This document shows positions 34,912 to 43,806 of a DNA stretch of 64,000 nt, in pieces. Positions within the stretch are counted from its first letter, which is position 1, and the number at the start of each line of letters is the position of its first letter. The stretch comes from Martinezella tropici (GTDB taxonomy: Bacteria > Pseudomonadota > Alphaproteobacteria > Rhizobiales > Rhizobiaceae), in NCBI RefSeq assembly GCF_003287875.1, contig NZ_QMKK01000054.1:186001-250000 (forward strand), written 5' to 3'. The notes beneath the pieces were generated by a model. That model was not told the DNA's origin and made no database searches. It saw nothing but the letters and a program-made list of their open reading frames with translations. The translations under genes and the position numbers were made by a program.

Positions 34912-35889
34912 TCAGGCAGCGCTCGTCCGGCTGCCGTCGACGTCGAACGGGAAGAGTTCCTCCGGCGTCAGGAGCCGCGGCAGGATGCCCTGCACATGCA
35001 GCTCCCCGGCGAAATCGGCGATCATCCTGCGGTTGGCGGCAAAGCCGCTTGCATCCCAGCCTTCGGGCAGCTCGGTTGCCGATTTCAGCAGCTCATCCAG
35101 CATGAAGGGCGTGGTGTCGGCATATTTGCGCCGCTTGCTGCGCCACATGCGCTGCGATTCATCGATGAGCGCGCTCAACTCGGCGATGACCCAGGGATGC
35201 TCGGCGACGAGTTCGGCCTTCAAGCCGATCAGGTGCATGCCCGGTACATAGCCCACATCGGCAAAATAGCGATGTTCCGCGGCGCGGAAATCCGGCAGCA
35301 GCTGGCGGAAGCCGGAATTACCGGCGAAATAGCCATCCGGCATGAAGGGCGTGAAGATCGCATCGAGCTCGCCCTCTTTCAGGAGGTCCACCATCGGCCT
35401 CTCGCCGGGTGCTGCCTCGATGCGGCCGGGGCGGCCGAAGCCGTCGAGGCGATCGGTGATCGGATGCGCTTCGGTGAGGCGGCCGGCATACCACATGGCA
35501 TCTTCGACGCCGACGCCTTCTCGGCGCAGCGCTGCCCGCGTCCAGGTATTGCCGGAGTCGCGCCAACCGGTGACGCCGATGCGCTTGCCGGCGAGCTCAG
35601 CAAAGCTCGTGATCGGGCTGTCCTTGGTGGTGATGACACAGCGGTGACGGAAGCCGCGCATGATGAAGTTCGGTATGCCGACCACGCTCTCATCGCCGTC
35701 GATGCGCATCTGCGTGTAACGGCTGAAGGAGGTTTCGGCGGCATCATAAGTGTCGCTTTTGCCGACATGCGAGATCAGCGTCCCGACCCGATCCACCCTA
35801 ATATCGAGCTTGGGGGAGGAGACATCACCCAGCACCAGAGGGGTCATATAGTCCCAGTCACGAAGGGCAAGGCGGAGAGTAAGGGGCAT
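34912..35889 (-). CDS. 4,5-dihydroxyphthalate decarboxylase-like / NMT1-fold protein
   Basis: A 325-residue protein starting MPLTLRLALRDWDYMTPLVL, the usual start for proteins annotated as 4,5-dihydroxyphthalate decarboxylase. The fold is that of periplasmic binding proteins (SFAELAGKRIGVTGWRDSGN), but no signal peptide is visible, so it is cytoplasmic or exported by other means. It is the first gene of the operon, 40 bases before the SBP gene. It may be an enzyme on the imported aromatic compound. The name is by family habit; activity is unproven. Confidence 0.75.
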   Translation of the reverse strand: MPLTLRLALRDWDYMTPLVLGDVSSPKLDIRVDRVGTLISHVGKSDTYDAAETSFSRYTQMRIDGDESVVGIPNFIMRGFRHRCVITTKDSPITSFAELAGKRIGVTGWRDSGNTWTRAALRREGVGVEDAMWYAGRLTEAHPITDRLDGFGRPGRIEAAPGERPMVDLLKEGELDAIFTPFMPDGYFAGNSGFRQLLPDFRAAEHRYFADVGYVPGMHLIGLKAELVAEHPWVIAELSALIDESQRMWRSKRRKYADTTPFMLDELLKSATELPEGWDASGFAANRRMIADFAGELHVQGILPRLLTPEELFPFDVDGSRTSAA

Positions 35890-35928
35890 GAAATTCACTC
35901 GCGGGAAAACTTGTTTTCTCAACGAGTA

Positions 35929-35974
35929 AATGTTCAATATATGTCGATCAAATGTTATTACGTTATTGAACATT
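35929..35974. promoter_or_regulatory. Inverted repeat operator between the ABC operon and MocR-type regulator
   Basis: AATGTTCAAT (35929-35938) and ATTGAACATT (35965-35974) are perfect 10-bp inverted repeats separated by 26 bases, and a further half-site AATGTT lies inside the spacer at about 35951. The region is the shared promoter of divergent genes. A GntR-type dimer bound here could control both. Confidence 0.65.
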
Positions 35975-35989
35975 AAAAATGGTGCGAAA

Positions 35990-37318
35990 ATGAGCGAAGA
36001 TCGGGACGCGAAATGGTTTGCCGAAAAATTGAGCGATCGGACCATTCGCGGTATCGCGCTTGAGACGAGCGCGCTCATTCGCGCCGGTGCCCTGCCTGTT
36101 GGTACCAAGCTGCCGCCCATTCGCGATCTTGCTTTTGCCCTTGGGATCAGCCCCGCGACCTTGTCCGAAGCCTGGAGCGAGCTCAGGCGCCAGAAGATCA
36201 TCAGCGGACGCGGCAGAAACGGCACATGGGTCAGCGGCGATCGCTTCGTCGCCAAGCCGGCGCGGCTTGCAAGCGTCGGCGATTATGGTTCCGACGCCCT
36301 GAACCTCACGGCTGCCGTTCCCGATGTTCGGCTGCTGCCGAAGCTGGAGGCGGCGATGGCCTATGGGGCGTCGGCGGAAAATCTCAACAGCTATGAACGC
36401 AGCCGCATCTTGCCGGAGCTTGAGCGCGAAGTCAGGAAGACGTGGCCCTACGAGCCGGAGGCGTTTCTGGCAACCAATGGCGGCTATAATGCCGTCTATA
36501 CTGTGATCAACGCCCTGGTTATGCCCGGTGCTGCCGTTGCGATCGAAGACCCCACAGGCATGCGGCTTCTGGATATTCTTGAGGATCGCGGTGCGCGCAT
36601 CATTCCGGTGAAATGCGACGAGGAGGGGCCGCTGCCGTCGTCACTGGAAGGGGCGCTGCGGTATCGCCCGGTCGCTTTCATCTTCCAGCCGCGCATCCAT
36701 TCTGTCACCGGCCAGAGCGTGAGCGCGGCGCGGATGGAAAGTCTCGCCGACATCCTTCGCGACAAGGATACATTGATCGTGGAAGACGATGGCGTTGCCG
36801 ATATCTCGACCGCGCCGCGCCATTCGCTGGGCCATCTCTTTCCCGATCGCGTCATCCATATCCTGTCGTTTTCGAAGACGCACGGGCCGGATCTCCGTCT
36901 CGCCGTACTGTCGAGCTCGCGGGCGATCGTCGAGCAGGTCCAGTCCTATCGCAGCTTCAGCGCCGGTTGGACGAGCCGAATTCTGCAGGCGGCCGGTGCC
37001 TGGCTGCTGCGCGATCCGGAAACGGCTGCATGTCTCGATCATGCCCGGCAGACCTATCGGCAGCGCCGGGCCGGCCTCATCGATGCGCTTGGCGAGCGCG
37101 ACGTCGATGCGCACCATGGCGAAGGACTATGCGCCTGGATACCGGTCTCGTCGGAGCCTTTTGCAATGGTAACGCTTGCCGCCAGGGGCATTGCGGTGCA
37201 TCCGGGTGCTAAATTCTCCATTCTGCCCAGCAGTCATTTGCGCGTGGCGACGGCCAATCTTTCGGATCGCCTGGAAGAAGTGGCGGATGCGATCGCGCTC
37301 GCCGCCGTCCATACATGA
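35990..37318 (+). CDS. MocR-type regulator (GntR helix-turn-helix fused to aminotransferase fold)
   Basis: A 442-residue PLP-dependent regulator. The N-terminal winged helix reads ALPVGTKLPPIRDLAFALGI with SPATLSEAWSELRRQ. The aminotransferase domain has the PLP-contact segment IVEDDGVADIS and Lys296 in SFSKTHGPDLRL, the expected Schiff base Lys. The start at 35990 is the first ATG that gives the usual N-terminus. MocR regulators sense amino-compound or PLP adducts. It diverges from the ABC/amidohydrolase operon, the obvious target. Confidence 0.92.
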   Translation: MSEDRDAKWFAEKLSDRTIRGIALETSALIRAGALPVGTKLPPIRDLAFALGISPATLSEAWSELRRQKIISGRGRNGTWVSGDRFVAKPARLASVGDYGSDALNLTAAVPDVRLLPKLEAAMAYGASAENLNSYERSRILPELEREVRKTWPYEPEAFLATNGGYNAVYTVINALVMPGAAVAIEDPTGMRLLDILEDRGARIIPVKCDEEGPLPSSLEGALRYRPVAFIFQPRIHSVTGQSVSAARMESLADILRDKDTLIVEDDGVADISTAPRHSLGHLFPDRVIHILSFSKTHGPDLRLAVLSSSRAIVEQVQSYRSFSAGWTSRILQAAGAWLLRDPETAACLDHARQTYRQRRAGLIDALGERDVDAHHGEGLCAWIPVSSEPFAMVTLAARGIAVHPGAKFSILPSSHLRVATANLSDRLEEVADAIALAAVHT

Positions 37319-37326
37319 CGACAAAT

Positions 37327-38397
37327 CTATCGGCTCGGAGTCGCGCCAATGCTTTTGGGTACGCCCTTCCAGGCAGACGCATACTTTACCAGTATCGCGG
37401 CAAGCTTCGCCGAAAGCAACGCAATCACGGAAATCGCAACGAGATAGATCGCTATGTAGACCGGCTGCGGCAGAGGGACGTCGCGCATCAGATGCCCGTA
37501 GATCTCGGTAAAGCCGCGATGGCACATGTAGATCGGGTAGGAGAGGTAGCCGAGAAAGATGCCGAGCCGCTGCAGGCTGGCCGGCAATTCGAGCATCGTG
37601 CCGGCAAGGACGATGAACGGCGAGATCAGGATGCAGAAAACAAGCGCATATTTCAGCGAATAGGTCGGAAGAAACAGCAAGACCGAGATCGCCGCGATCG
37701 GCAGCAGGGCGACATAGCTGTTCATGGTCCAGCCAAACGCCGCGCTGCTTCGCAGTCGATAGATGATCATTCCGAGCGTGAAGGAGAAGAAGACACGGGC
37801 AAGGCCGCCGTCCACCGAGCGCCATTCCCAGCCGAGATCGAGCGATTTGTGGAAGAGGACCGAACCGATCAGCAGCGCCAGAGATGCGGCGGCTACGAGG
37901 ATTAGGCTTCGTGTTTTCAGCCGGAACAGCGCGAGCGCGAATACCAGATTGGCCAGCAATTCCCAAAATAGCGACCAGGCCGGACCATCCAGCGGATAGA
38001 GTGCCCAGATGTCACCAGCCGATCGGGTCAGAAAGCTCGGCGAAGGCAGCATGAAAAGCGTCGTGAGGATGCTTGCGCTCAGATCGGCACGCCCGACGCC
38101 TGCCGCCTGCCAATGTAGCAGCAATTGCACAAGCCCATAGATGCTGCCGATCAGGAAGAGCGGATAGAGGCGTGCGTAGCGCGCCTTCATGAAGGCAAGA
38201 ACGGTCATGCCAGCGGCAAGCTTTTCACCGTAGGCTCTGGCGATCACGAAGCCGCTGAGCACAAAGAAGAAATCGACCGCGATATAGGCCGAAGGCGCAT
38301 AGGGCCTATCGAGGTGGTAGACGACGACGGCAAAGGCCGCCAGGCCGCGCATCGCATCCAGGGCGGCGTATCTGTGTTTCGTTGCGTCAGCCGGCAT
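37327..38397 (-). CDS. Acyltransferase family 3 membrane protein
   Basis: A 356-residue protein with about ten membrane helices. The N-terminus RYAALDAMRGLAAFAVVVYH carries the family's catalytic R-G and His region, followed by DFFFVLSGFVIARAYG. The family transfers acyl groups such as acetyl or succinyl to surface sugars. It is intact, unlike the broken homologue at 25868. It lies 38 bases after a glycosyltransferase-like gene on the same strand, in a likely polysaccharide cluster. Confidence 0.92.
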   Translation of the reverse strand: MPADATKHRYAALDAMRGLAAFAVVVYHLDRPYAPSAYIAVDFFFVLSGFVIARAYGEKLAAGMTVLAFMKARYARLYPLFLIGSIYGLVQLLLHWQAAGVGRADLSASILTTLFMLPSPSFLTRSAGDIWALYPLDGPAWSLFWELLANLVFALALFRLKTRSLILVAAASLALLIGSVLFHKSLDLGWEWRSVDGGLARVFFSFTLGMIIYRLRSSAAFGWTMNSYVALLPIAAISVLLFLPTYSLKYALVFCILISPFIVLAGTMLELPASLQRLGIFLGYLSYPIYMCHRGFTEIYGHLMRDVPLPQPVYIAIYLVAISVIALLSAKLAAILVKYASAWKGVPKSIGATPSR

Positions 38398-38435
38398 TGA
38401 TCGAAACCTCGTTGAGCGGAAGGATTGCGCCTCGG

Positions 38436-39251
38436 CTACCCGGCGGCGCGCGCGCCGAAGAACTCGGTTCTCAAGTTTCGATCGAGCGGGCGCACCCGCG
38501 AAAGATTGCCCAGGAATTGGCGGGGATTTGTGAGGACGGACCGATTGAGGAAATGGGTCCTGATCAGGCCGGAGGATTTACTGTGGGCGCCGGCATGGCC
38601 GACCCGATAGATCGCGCCGCGGAAGGGAAGGGATCCGAGCGGAGAGCCGGCATCGGCCAGCAGCTTGCCGATGCGCACATGGCTGCCGAGCATGGATTTG
38701 ATGTAATCGACCTCGGCGTCGGCGAAGCTTGCCGGCAATCGGTAGAGGTCGGAGCGGATGATCAGCGATGTGCCGCAGTAATTGGCGAAGTCGTTATGGT
38801 GCAGCAGCAGCCGGCCGCCCTCGTTCCAGAGATAGCCGCGGTCGATCTTCCAGCCGTTGGCGTCGGTATTCTTAGCCGCGAAATCGACGATGTTGGCGCT
38901 GACGAAATCGTCGTCGTCGACGATCATGAAGAAGCGGGTGTCGCGCGCAGAAAGCATGCCGCTCAGAACGCGGCGGCCCTTGTCCAGCCGGAATGCGTCG
39001 TAGACCTTCTCCCGGTCGGCGCCGTTGATGTCGTGGAGCTGGTTCGGGGGAAATGTGACCCGCTCCGCCGAGAAATTCGGCGGCAGATCGGGCAGATCGG
39101 CGCCTTCATTGGCAACCACGACGCCGCGCCAGTTGCCATTGGATTGTCCGGAGATCGAGGCGATCGTTTGCGACAGCCGCCGCTTCAGCGCGGGCCAATC
39201 GTTGGAATTGGCCTGGTGGCGAACGGGAATGATGAACGTAACCAGTGTCAT
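38436..39251 (-). CDS. Glycosyltransferase family 2-like protein
   Basis: A 271-residue protein. It starts MTLVTFIIPVRHQANSNDW, the first beta strand of a GT-A fold, and has FFMIVDDDDFVSANI in the position of the DxD metal motif. The rest is less like standard GT2 enzymes, and it lacks membrane helices. The start at 39251 has GGAAAGG upstream; 39269 is an in-frame alternative. Neighbours (flippase, acyltransferase) support a role in polysaccharide synthesis. The sugar is unknown. Confidence 0.75.
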   Translation of the reverse strand: MTLVTFIIPVRHQANSNDWPALKRRLSQTIASISGQSNGNWRGVVVANEGADLPDLPPNFSAERVTFPPNQLHDINGADREKVYDAFRLDKGRRVLSGMLSARDTRFFMIVDDDDFVSANIVDFAAKNTDANGWKIDRGYLWNEGGRLLLHHNDFANYCGTSLIIRSDLYRLPASFADAEVDYIKSMLGSHVRIGKLLADAGSPLGSLPFRGAIYRVGHAGAHSKSSGLIRTHFLNRSVLTNPRQFLGNLSRVRPLDRNLRTEFFGARAAG

Positions 39252-39349
39252 GATGCGCCTTTCCGACATTTGCCATTGCTATTGCGGTGACCGAAAGGAT
39301 CCATCCGGGATTTGCCGCGCTTCGATGTGCCGTTCGCCATGGCCTGCTG

Positions 39350-40843
39350 CTATGCCTTTGCGCGGCGACCTTGCAGTGTCGTCCGCGCGAGGAAGAGGAT
39401 CCTCTCCTTGCACAGGAGGAGGATAAGGCCCGAATAGGCAAGGCCGCCGACCAGGACTTCACAGATCAGACGGGCTGCAAGCGACCAGTCGTACAAGGCC
39501 GACGAGGTTGCCAGCACTGCGACGAGCATGCCGAGATAGGCGGCTATCGGCCGCAGGAACTGGCCGAAATATTCGGCGATGCTGAGGCCGATTAATCGCG
39601 AGACCATCCATAGCGTCACCGGCCACAGCAGCAGCACGCCGACCATAAGCCCGAAGACGACGGTCGCCACGCCGTATTTGTGAAGAAGAAGAACGGTCAG
39701 GATCGAGACGACGTTACGCACCAGCTGATAATAGAACCACCAGTCGGACCTGCCCTGGCTCGTGATCAGGGAGGCCTGGATGACGCCTATCCCGGCCATC
39801 AGCCCGATCACGCAGAAGAAGCGGACCGGCCAGATGGCGGCTGCCCAATGCGGCCCGAAGATGAGGGGAATGGCATCGTCGGCAACGGCTGCAAGCCCCA
39901 TGAAGGCCGGGAAGGATACCAGCGAGCAGCCGAAGGTTGCCATAAGGAAGGCTTCGCGCACCTTGTCTTTGTCATGCTGCAGGGAGGAGAGCAGCACGTG
40001 ACTGACCGAATTCAGCCCGCCCGACAGGACATTGTTGAGCATCTCGTAGAGCCGCCGGGCGAAATTGTAGATACCAAGGGCGGCCGGGCTCACCAGGGTG
40101 CCGATGATCAGCTGGTCGAGATTCATGGTCTGCAGGAAGCGGTTGCCTGAGGCATAGATGCCGTAATGCAGCAATTCGCGCAGGCTCGAAAGCTTGATCC
40201 TGAAACCCGGCAGCCATCTTGCGCCCCAGAATGCTGCGATGCAGGCAGCCGCCGGAGCCGCGATCTGGGCGATTGCAAGCGCCCAGAGGCCGAAGCCTGC
40301 AAAGATCAGCGCCAGACAGATGGACGCCGAGACGATCGTGGCGATCGCGGTCCGCGCCGCCGCCAGATGGAAGGACATGGTCCGGCCGATCAGGGCATTG
40401 GGGACGATGATCATCATGTCGAAGAAGATTTTCAGCCCGATGATCAGCAGCAGGCTGACGATCTCGTCATGTCCGACCCAATGGGCAAGATGGGGTGAAA
40501 GCAGGAACAGCGCGGCATAGAGGATAGCCGCGGAAAGGAAGGACAGCCAGAAAACCGTATCAAGATGACTGCGTCGAATGGATTTTTGCTGGATCAATGC
40601 TTCGCCGAAGGCCGTCGGCCCGAAGCCGGCGGTGAAGCTCACGATGGCGAAGGCGAGCGCGACCAGGCCGAAATCCTGCGGCAGAAGAAAGCGCGACGTA
40701 ACAATGAAGACAAGGCTGTTGAGCGCCGTCGGGATCATCGTATCCAGAGCCGACCAGAAGGCACCCCTCAAAGCGGCCCGCGAGCGGTTTTCGCTCAGAT
40801 GTTCAAAGACGATTTCATCCGCTTCGGAAATCAGCAAACGCAT
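39350..40843 (-). CDS. Polysaccharide flippase (Wzx/ExoT-like, MOP superfamily)
   Basis: A 497-residue membrane protein with about 12-14 helices. The N-terminal region ALRGAFWSALDTMIPTALNS, TSRFLLPQDFGLVALAFAIV and FGEALIQQKSI is typical of WzxC/ExoT-type exporters, which move lipid-linked oligosaccharides across the inner membrane. The ATG at 40843 is chosen as the start because the sequence upstream does not match the family. It is first in a three-gene polysaccharide set on the minus strand. Confidence 0.92.
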   Translation of the reverse strand: MRLLISEADEIVFEHLSENRSRAALRGAFWSALDTMIPTALNSLVFIVTSRFLLPQDFGLVALAFAIVSFTAGFGPTAFGEALIQQKSIRRSHLDTVFWLSFLSAAILYAALFLLSPHLAHWVGHDEIVSLLLIIGLKIFFDMMIIVPNALIGRTMSFHLAAARTAIATIVSASICLALIFAGFGLWALAIAQIAAPAAACIAAFWGARWLPGFRIKLSSLRELLHYGIYASGNRFLQTMNLDQLIIGTLVSPAALGIYNFARRLYEMLNNVLSGGLNSVSHVLLSSLQHDKDKVREAFLMATFGCSLVSFPAFMGLAAVADDAIPLIFGPHWAAAIWPVRFFCVIGLMAGIGVIQASLITSQGRSDWWFYYQLVRNVVSILTVLLLHKYGVATVVFGLMVGVLLLWPVTLWMVSRLIGLSIAEYFGQFLRPIAAYLGMLVAVLATSSALYDWSLAARLICEVLVGGLAYSGLILLLCKERILFLARTTLQGRRAKA

Positions 40844-41069
40844 ACCTCGTCGTCCAGATCTCGGAGCCGGGGTTCCGACGTCCGCAAATTGCGCCGTGCC
40901 GCTATCGCCCGATCGGCAGGACGGCTTACGGATGCATGATCTAGGCCAGCCCCTCGATTTGTCTAGGGATAATTGTTGCATTGCAACATTATTGCGTTGC
41001 CGAAATTGATCGCACCATTAAGGCAAACGCGAAATCCGCCTCCTCGGGACGGCCGAAAAAGCGCTATTG

Positions 41070-41699
41070 CTACTGTGCGGCGGAGCGGACCTGGGGTTCG
41101 TCCCATTCGATCTCGGGTGCTGCATCGCGCTCTTCTCGAGTTTCGTCCATCACGTAGAGATAACCTTCGAGCATGTCGCAGGCACGTTCGCTGGCGCCGA
41201 TCTTCGCTTCCGTTTCACTGATGGCGGTCGCGATCGCCCTGATGCGGGCGCGCAGCATATGGCCGACCACATCCTTGCCCGGACGCTTGCCAAGCCGGTC
41301 GAGATGGAGGCCGATGCGGCTGGAATGCCGCTCGAGCTCACTTTTGCTGAAATTCGCCTTGCGAATTTCTTCGAGAAGACTGGCGCGCATCTTGGCGACC
41401 GGGTCGAAGGTTCCCGGTTCACGCTCGTCGAGCACTATCTCGGTAATGAGTTTTTCGATGGCGACCAGCGCCTGCAGGTCGACCGCATCGGTCAATTCCA
41501 CATCATAGCCGGTATCGTCGAACACTTTGCGGCGCACGGGATCGAGAAGCAGCTCGTAGGCCTTCTGCAGCTTGGCAAAAGCCTCCGTGTCGCCGCCGGA
41601 ATCCGGATGGGCCGCCTTCGCGCGTTTGCGATAAGCCGCCTTGATCTGCTCTTCATTCGCATCGCGTGCAACGCCGAGAATATCGTATGGATCAGTCAC
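41070..41699 (-). CDS. J-domain (DnaJ-like) protein
   Basis: A 209-residue protein. The N-terminal J domain (residues 3-68) reads DPYDILGVARDANEEQIKAA with the HPD motif at 31-33 and KLQKAYELLLDPVRRKVFDD. The remainder is charged and helical without the zinc or glycine-rich domains of DnaJ, so this is a class III co-chaperone that would stimulate a DnaK-type Hsp70. There is no membrane segment. The client is unknown. Confidence 0.9.
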   Translation of the reverse strand: MTDPYDILGVARDANEEQIKAAYRKRAKAAHPDSGGDTEAFAKLQKAYELLLDPVRRKVFDDTGYDVELTDAVDLQALVAIEKLITEIVLDEREPGTFDPVAKMRASLLEEIRKANFSKSELERHSSRIGLHLDRLGKRPGKDVVGHMLRARIRAIATAISETEAKIGASERACDMLEGYLYVMDETREERDAAPEIEWDEPQVRSAAQ

Positions 41700-42044
41700 T
41701 CCAACTCCTGCCGCCGCTTATTCCAGTTTCGAGGCCCTAGCCGCTGATCTTGCCGGCGGGGTTTAAACTTGCCGCTGGGCTGTTTCAACCGGCCCCGGCG
41801 CTATTTGTACCATCAGAAAGGCAGAGTTTGGACAAAAAGAGTCCCGTGTCAAAACCGAATTGCCTCTTCTGTGGAAATTTAGCGTCTAGGATCGTTCGGT
41901 CGAGGAAGACGATCGAGCGTGCCTGCTTGAGCGGATAGAGTTGGCAACGATAGGGCTTGTGGAACGTCAGGGTCTTGCGGTGACCTAATGGCAATTGGCC
42001 CGCTCCCTTGAAGGAAGCGGGCCAATCAAAGAATGCTTCAGCTT
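41700..42044. other. Intergenic region between J-domain and degP genes
   Basis: A 345-base stretch without a supported gene. A short plus-strand frame includes KPNCLFCGNLASRIV, which hints at a zinc-finger remnant but is too short to call. The terminator for the degP-type gene lies at 41995-42025. Confidence 0.35.
41995..42025 (-). terminator. Terminator hairpin of the degP-type gene
   Basis: TTGGCCCGCT and AGCGGGCCAA are perfect 10-bp arms around an 11-base loop, 20 bases after the protease stop on the minus strand. The following TTGCCATT is only weakly T-rich. Confidence 0.65.
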
Positions 42045-43547
42045 TCAAGCGGCCGAGAACGGCACGGCGACGAAGGTCTTGTTGCCGTCGCGCTCGATCA
42101 GGAGCAGCACGGATTTGCGGCCATCCTTGCCGGCCTTGGCGACGGCCGTCTGTACCTCATGGGCGTTGTGGACCGGCTGATCGTTGACCGAGACGATGAT
42201 ATCGCCGGTCTGAATGCCGGCCGCGGCAGCCGACTTGTCCGGATTGACGCTCGCAACGACGGCGCCCTCGACGCCATGCGGCAGGTTCAACTGTTCGCGG
42301 ATATCGGGCGTCAGGTTGGCAAGACCGACGCCGATGCTCGGCTGGTTGGAGGGCTGCACCTTGCCGTCACCATTGTCGTTGGCGGCCTGCTTGCTGTCGT
42401 CATTGCCGCCGATGGTGACATTGACGTCCAAGCTCTTGCCGTCGCGCCACAGCGTGACCGAGCGCTTGTCACCGGGAGAGAGGTCGGCGACCAGTCGCGA
42501 CAGGTCCTTTGGCGTTTTGACGGCCTCGTTGCCGACGGCGGTGACGATATCGCCGCTCTTGATGCCGGCGCGAGCGGCCGGCGTATCGTCATTGACGCTG
42601 GCGACGAGCGCGCCCTGCGCCTGAGAAAGGCCCATAGCATTGGCGACATCGGAGGTCACGGGCTGGATCGCGACGCCGAGATAGCCGTGATCGATCGAGC
42701 CGTTCTTTTCCAGTTTGGCGACGATCGCCTTGGCTTCATCGGAGGGGATGGCAAAGCCGACGCCGACACTGCCGCCGTTCGGGGAATAGATGGCGGTGTT
42801 GATGCCGACGACATTGCCTTCGCGGTCGACCAGCGGCCCGCCGGAATTGCCGTGGTTGATCGGCGCGTCGATCTGAATGAAGTCGTCATAGGGGCCGCTG
42901 TGCAGGTCGCGGCCGCGAGCTGACACGATGCCGGCGGTGACGGTGGTGCCGATACCGAAGGGATTGCCGATCGCCAGAATCTGATCGCCGAGCTTCAGCT
43001 TGTCGGAGTCACCCCAGGCAATGGTTGCGAGCGGCTTCGGAGCCTGGATCTTCAGGACGGCAAGGTCGGACTTGGCGTCGGCGCCGAGCAGCTTGGCGGG
43101 CAGTTCGGTGCCGTCGTCGAGCGTGACCTTGATGTCGACGGCGTTCTGGATGACGTGGTTGTTGGTGACGATGACACCATCGGGGCTGATGATGAAGCCC
43201 GAACCGAGTGCCATCGCGCGCTGGCTCTGCTGCTGATGCGGCATCTGCTTCGGGAAGGGGATACCCTGGTTTTCGAAGAACTGGCGGAACTGTTCGTCCA
43301 TCGGCGAATTGCTGCCGTCGGCGCTCGTATCGGTCGCCTTCATCGTTGTGGTGACGGTGACGACGGCCGGCTTGTCGGCATCGACGATCGGAGCGAAGGA
43401 GCCGCCGGGCGCGATGATGCCGGCCGGTTCGGCGGCCGAGGCGACGGTTGCGGATGTGCTGAAGGCAAAAGGCAACGCGCCGGCGCCGGCGATGATAGCG
43501 GCACCGACGATGGCGGCTGTGCGATGTTTGCGGAGAAGAGAAGGCAT
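42045..43547 (-). CDS. Do/DegP-family periplasmic serine protease
   Basis: A 500-residue HtrA protease. An N-terminal membrane or signal helix (AAIVGAAIIAGAGALPFAF) is followed by the trypsin-like domain with His in VTNNHVIQNAV, Asp in AKSDLAVLKIQ and Ser in INHGNSGGPL. Two PDZ domains follow (GYLGVAIQPVT onward and a second ending at VAVPFSAA). It degrades or refolds misfolded envelope proteins. The linker between the PDZ domains is Asp/Asn-rich. It is monocistronic. Rhizobia have several degP paralogues, so the exact name is left open. Confidence 0.93.
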   Translation of the reverse strand: MPSLLRKHRTAAIVGAAIIAGAGALPFAFSTSATVASAAEPAGIIAPGGSFAPIVDADKPAVVTVTTTMKATDTSADGSNSPMDEQFRQFFENQGIPFPKQMPHQQQSQRAMALGSGFIISPDGVIVTNNHVIQNAVDIKVTLDDGTELPAKLLGADAKSDLAVLKIQAPKPLATIAWGDSDKLKLGDQILAIGNPFGIGTTVTAGIVSARGRDLHSGPYDDFIQIDAPINHGNSGGPLVDREGNVVGINTAIYSPNGGSVGVGFAIPSDEAKAIVAKLEKNGSIDHGYLGVAIQPVTSDVANAMGLSQAQGALVASVNDDTPAARAGIKSGDIVTAVGNEAVKTPKDLSRLVADLSPGDKRSVTLWRDGKSLDVNVTIGGNDDSKQAANDNGDGKVQPSNQPSIGVGLANLTPDIREQLNLPHGVEGAVVASVNPDKSAAAAGIQTGDIIVSVNDQPVHNAHEVQTAVAKAGKDGRKSVLLLIERDGNKTFVAVPFSAA

Positions 43548-43806
43548 GGCAAAAGTCCCTTGCGAGATCGTTGGCGGTTTGGCGGCCCGTCATATCGGGA
43601 ACGAGCTTCGATTGATCCGCGCCAATTTGCGAGCGACTTTGTTTCCCGTTTTTACTGCGGGAAGCAAAGTATAGATTTGAATTGGCGCTTGTGGTTAATA
43701 TGATCCGCCGGGAAATTTTTACAAATTAAATATTGATCATGTTTTTATTGCGAGATTTTAAGATATTACATGAATTTAATGTTGCTCAGCCGGAATTTTT
43801 CCACAT

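Noticed and set aside
41750..41938. A 62-codon frame with CLFCGNL before degP
   Set aside because: It resembles a zinc-finger start but is too short, has no ribosome site, and a competing minus-strand frame covers the same bases.
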